Source of the DNA: Candidatus Cloacimonadota bacterium
GTDB taxonomy: Bacteria; Muiribacteriota; UBA6191
Direction of reading: 5' to 3'
NCBI GenBank assembly: GCA_019454875.1
Contig: JACFNL010000006.1
Span: 1-64,000 of the forward strand
DNA: 64,000 bases
Positions 62,529 to 64,000 of the stretch are shown one piece after another. Below the pieces are notes generated by a model. It made no database searches. It was not told the origin of the DNA and saw only the letters and a program-made list of their open reading frames with translations. Every line of letters starts with the position of its first letter. The stretch's first letter is position 1. The position numbers and the translations under genes are program-made.

Positions 62529-64000
62529 TGTCTGCAAAAAAGAAAAATAAGCCTACAGAAATTGAAGATGATGAACTGGAGGATTTGGAAGATGAGATAG
62601 AAAGTCTGGACTACACGCCCAGAGAGCTAGAACCATCACAAATCTCGGATCGGGATGAGAAGGAAAGGGCCAATCGGCCCGCTGTTTTTGATATTCCTGT
62701 ATTACCATTGCGGGAGATTGTTGTTTTTCCGTACATGGTGATTCCATTGTTTGTGGGAAGAAATCTGTCCTTGGCCGCCATTGAAAAGGCAATGGAGACC
62801 AATCGCGAAATTCTTCTGGTTTCACAAAAGCAGGCCAAAACAGATCATCCTTCCCGCGAAGACCTTCATGATGTGGGTACAGTTGCTGAGATTATGCAGC
62901 TTTTAAAGCTGCCTGATGGAATCGTCAAGATTCTGGTCGAGGGCACTGCCCGGGCCCGTGTCAGAAAATATCGCGACAACGACAAGTTTTTTGAGGCCGA
63001 GATTGAGGAATATGTAGATACCGAAGATAAAAATCTGCGGACTCAGGCTCTGATGCGAAACGCCATCACCCAGTTTGAAGCCTATATAAAACTCAATAAA
63101 AATGTTCCGGTGGAAATTATCAATGTCACCAACAGCGTTGAAAATCCTGGACGGCTAGCAGACATCATTGTGGCTCACCTCAAATTGAAGGTTGAGGCAA
63201 AACAGGAAGTTCTGGAGGCATTTTCTGCTGAAGATCGCCTTTCCATGATCTGCGATATCTTAAATAAAGAGATAGAGATTCTAAATATCGAGAAAAAAAT
63301 CCGTGGCCGTGTGCGCAAGCAGATGGAGCAGGTTCAGAAGGAATATTATTTAAGGGAACAGATCAAGGCCATTCAGAAAGAACTTGGTGAAAACGATGAG
63401 GCGGCCAATGAGGCCAAGGAGTTCAGAAAACTCATTGATAAAGCCAAAATGCCTAAAGATATCAAGGACAAGGTTTTAAAAGAATTGGACAAGTTCGCCA
63501 AAATGTCTTATTCCTCAGCTGAGAGTGGAGTGATTCGCAACTACCTTGAAATTATGGTTGAGCTTCCCTGGTCTAAAAAAACCAAGGATCACCTGGATGC
63601 CAAAGTAGCTCAGGAGACCCTGGATAAAGACCACTACGGGCTAGAAAAGGTCAAAGAGAGAATTATTGAATTTTTGGCAGTATGCCAGCTCAAAAACACG
63701 ATCAAGGGGCCAATTCTTTGTCTGGTGGGACCACCTGGGGTGGGAAAAACATCTCTTGCCCGATCAATTGCCGAGGCTATGGGCCGAAAATTTGCCAGAA
63801 TTTCTTTAGGCGGCATGCGTGATGAAGCTGAAATTCGTGGGCACAGACGCACCTATGTGGGGGCTATGCCAGGGCGATTGATTCAGACTTTAAAGCAGGT
63901 AGGGACCAAAAATCCGGTTATTCTTCTGGATGAGATCGATAAAACCGGCTCCGATTTTAAAGGCGATCCTTCCTCGGCATTACTTGAGGTTTTGGATCCG
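62529..64000 (+). CDS. lon: ATP-dependent protease Lon (3' end beyond the window)
   Basis: The frame from ATG 62529 stays open to the window end, 490 codons. An acidic N-terminal extension (DDELEDLEDEIESL) precedes the Lon substrate domain (LPLREIVVFPYMVIPLFVGR). The middle coiled coil and AAA module follow with REQIKAIQKELGE, Walker A GPPGVGKTS and Walker B ILLDEIDK. The protease domain with the Ser-Lys dyad is outside the window. A Shine-Dalgarno AAGGAG is about 8 bases upstream. Lon degrades damaged and regulatory proteins in the cytosol. Confidence 0.97.

Overview
The window is bacterial chromosomal DNA. It looks like a diderm (outer-membrane-bearing) organism with several traits of the Terrabacteria side of the tree: an SLH-domain porin that would tie the outer membrane to the wall, a spoVS gene, a PASTA-domain membrane protein, a DUF512 radical-SAM gene, and the gene order hpf-secA-prfB that is familiar from Firmicutes. 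I cannot name the phylum from the sequence alone. Genes are tightly packed, with many ATGA or TGATG start/stop overlaps. No rRNA, tRNA or CRISPR array was seen.

Region 1 (1-8570) is accessory: an HNH nuclease, the frameshifted remains of an AAA ATPase, two inverted copies of an AAA-ATPase-like/PD-(D/E)XK gene (the second with an amber codon at codon 3), an SLH porin with its own terminator, and an Rpn-type nuclease gene. Region 2 (8570-17233) holds an unusual winged-helix/degenerate-methylase protein, then the fatty-acid cluster rpmF-plsX-fabH-fabD-fabG-acpP-fabF-rnc with spoVS at its end. Region 3 (17245-25573) has two TPR proteins, a HIT protein, rsmB, a PASTA protein next to a pseudokinase, and rpe. 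Region 4 (25574-31536) has HU, secD (with an EF-hand pair) and secF, a lone ecfT, glgC and a hexapeptide acyltransferase.

Region 5 (31537-44568) begins with a secretin that carries a very long disordered tail, facing two minor-pilin-like genes. A long co-oriented run follows: pentaheme cytochrome lipoprotein, L,D-transpeptidase, HEAT-repeat protein, recN, secreted endonuclease I, a Sua5/YciO protein and a small unknown. Region 6 (44513-53867) has DUF512 and efp, a CheY-like regulator, an unknown membrane protein with an MFS transporter, then hpf-secA-prfB and a DUF3109 gene.

Region 7 (53856-61016, minus strand) is the most interesting. It is a five-gene block of three pilin-like proteins, a membrane protein joining a sigma-region-4-like helix-turn-helix to a FecR-like periplasmic domain, and a membrane protein whose cytoplasmic half repeats the FliM N-terminal peptide, the CheY-binding motif of the flagellar switch, at least five times. 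I read this block as a possible undescribed signalling module coupled to type IV pili or type II secretion. The window ends with a coiled-coil zinc-ribbon protein, a TPM-domain protein and the 5' part of lon.

Two initiation styles seem to coexist. Many operon-leading genes have Shine-Dalgarno sequences. Several others have a -10-like hexamer only 6-7 bases before the start codon, which suggests leaderless mRNAs.
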